NCBI GenBank assembly: GCA_034669965.1
Contig: JAXMOK010000014.1
Location: 1-64,000, forward strand
Length of the DNA: 64,000 nt
Source: HXMU1420-13 sp034669965
Lineage (GTDB): Bacteria; Bacteroidota; Rhodothermia; Balneolales; Balneolaceae
Reading direction: 5' to 3'
Made by a program: the position numbers and the translations under genes. Positions 63,936-64,000 of this stretch are shown here, in pieces (within the stretch, counting starts at the first letter, position 1; every line of letters starts with the position of its first letter). Below the pieces are notes generated by a model. That model was not told where the DNA came from. It saw only the letters and a program-made list of their open reading frames with translations, and did no database searches.

Positions 63936-64000
63936 CTAGATTTCACCTCGTAAAGACTTCGCAATTACTTCTGCTTTCGAGTTCACATGTAGTTTTTTAT
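63936..64000 (-). CDS. LuxR-type response regulator, C-terminal fragment (runs off the window)
   Basis: The minus strand reads KKLHVNSKAEVIAKSLRGEI and then TAG at 63936-63938. This is the last helix of a LuxR/NarL-type DNA-binding domain. The start lies outside the window. It probably belongs to a two-component regulator. Confidence 0.65.
   Translation of the reverse strand, partial: KKLHVNSKAEVIAKSLRGEI

Overview
The window reads as a chromosomal stretch from a Gram-negative bacterium of the Bacteroidota/Balneolota side of the FCB group. The indicators are a giant SprA-type outer-membrane protein, GIN-domain (DUF2807) secreted proteins, a DUF4249-like lipoprotein, DUF3467 and DUF4290-like small proteins, a TonB-dependent receptor with a carboxypeptidase-like N-terminal domain, a menaquinone cluster, moderately AT-rich DNA, frequent TTG/GTG starts and no clear Shine-Dalgarno sequences. 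Balneolaceae is my best guess, but no rRNA is present to settle it. I see no tRNA, rRNA or CRISPR array.

Layout. 1-828: the 5' tip of an IS3-type transposase gene, then a gene-free stretch of short hairpin repeats. 829-8521: housekeeping genes (rsmE, a Bfd-like ferredoxin, dCTP deaminase, pyrophosphatase, PPK2, RluA-type synthase, a methyltransferase), a surface ADP-ribosylglycohydrolase-like lipoprotein and a small histidine kinase. 8529-15517: a GAF/HisKA_2 kinase, rmuC, a membrane-anchored hydrolase, then folE-cysS-yidD and hisI. 15561-22029: GIN-domain protein, DoxX, an AraC-type membrane regulator, an ATP-grasp enzyme, DeaD helicase and a second GIN-domain protein. 22682-26113: an LCIB-like carbonic anhydrase candidate, a VOC protein, rsmI and lnt. 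26097-36121: sprA, convergent with lnt and divergent from an lptF-lptG pair. 36136-38860: DUF3467, a cystathionine-beta-synthase-like enzyme, a lipoprotein and a DUF4290-like protein. 38947-44255: menF-menD-menH-menB plus a membrane protein. 44269-47361: a secreted propeller-like protein, a small acetyltransferase gene broken by one stop codon, and dnaJ/grpE.

47362-49052 is the clearest accessory island: a PIN-toxin/DUF6364-type antitoxin module bracketed by two nearly identical 158-bp direct repeats. 49053-60183 is an envelope and lipid-processing block: an SGNH lipoprotein paired with a TonB receptor, a second SGNH lipoprotein, a SIMPL protein, a PIG-L deacetylase, and a tesA-like gene divergent from a ybbA-ybbP-type ABC transporter. 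The right end holds an OmpA lipoprotein, a beta-barrel protein, a Ser/Arg-rich lipoprotein and the last 20 codons of a LuxR-type regulator.

Many genes serve the cell envelope: Lnt for lipoprotein maturation, LptF/LptG for lipopolysaccharide transport, SprA for type IX secretion, YidD for membrane protein insertion, plus receptors and lipoproteins. The items most worth a second look are the LCIB-like gene with its repeated upstream motif, the repeat-flanked toxin-antitoxin module, the single-stop acetyltransferase pseudogene, the missing canonical start codon of sprA, the LacI-type operator upstream of the TonB receptor, and the GAGAC/GTCTC palindrome upstream of doxX.
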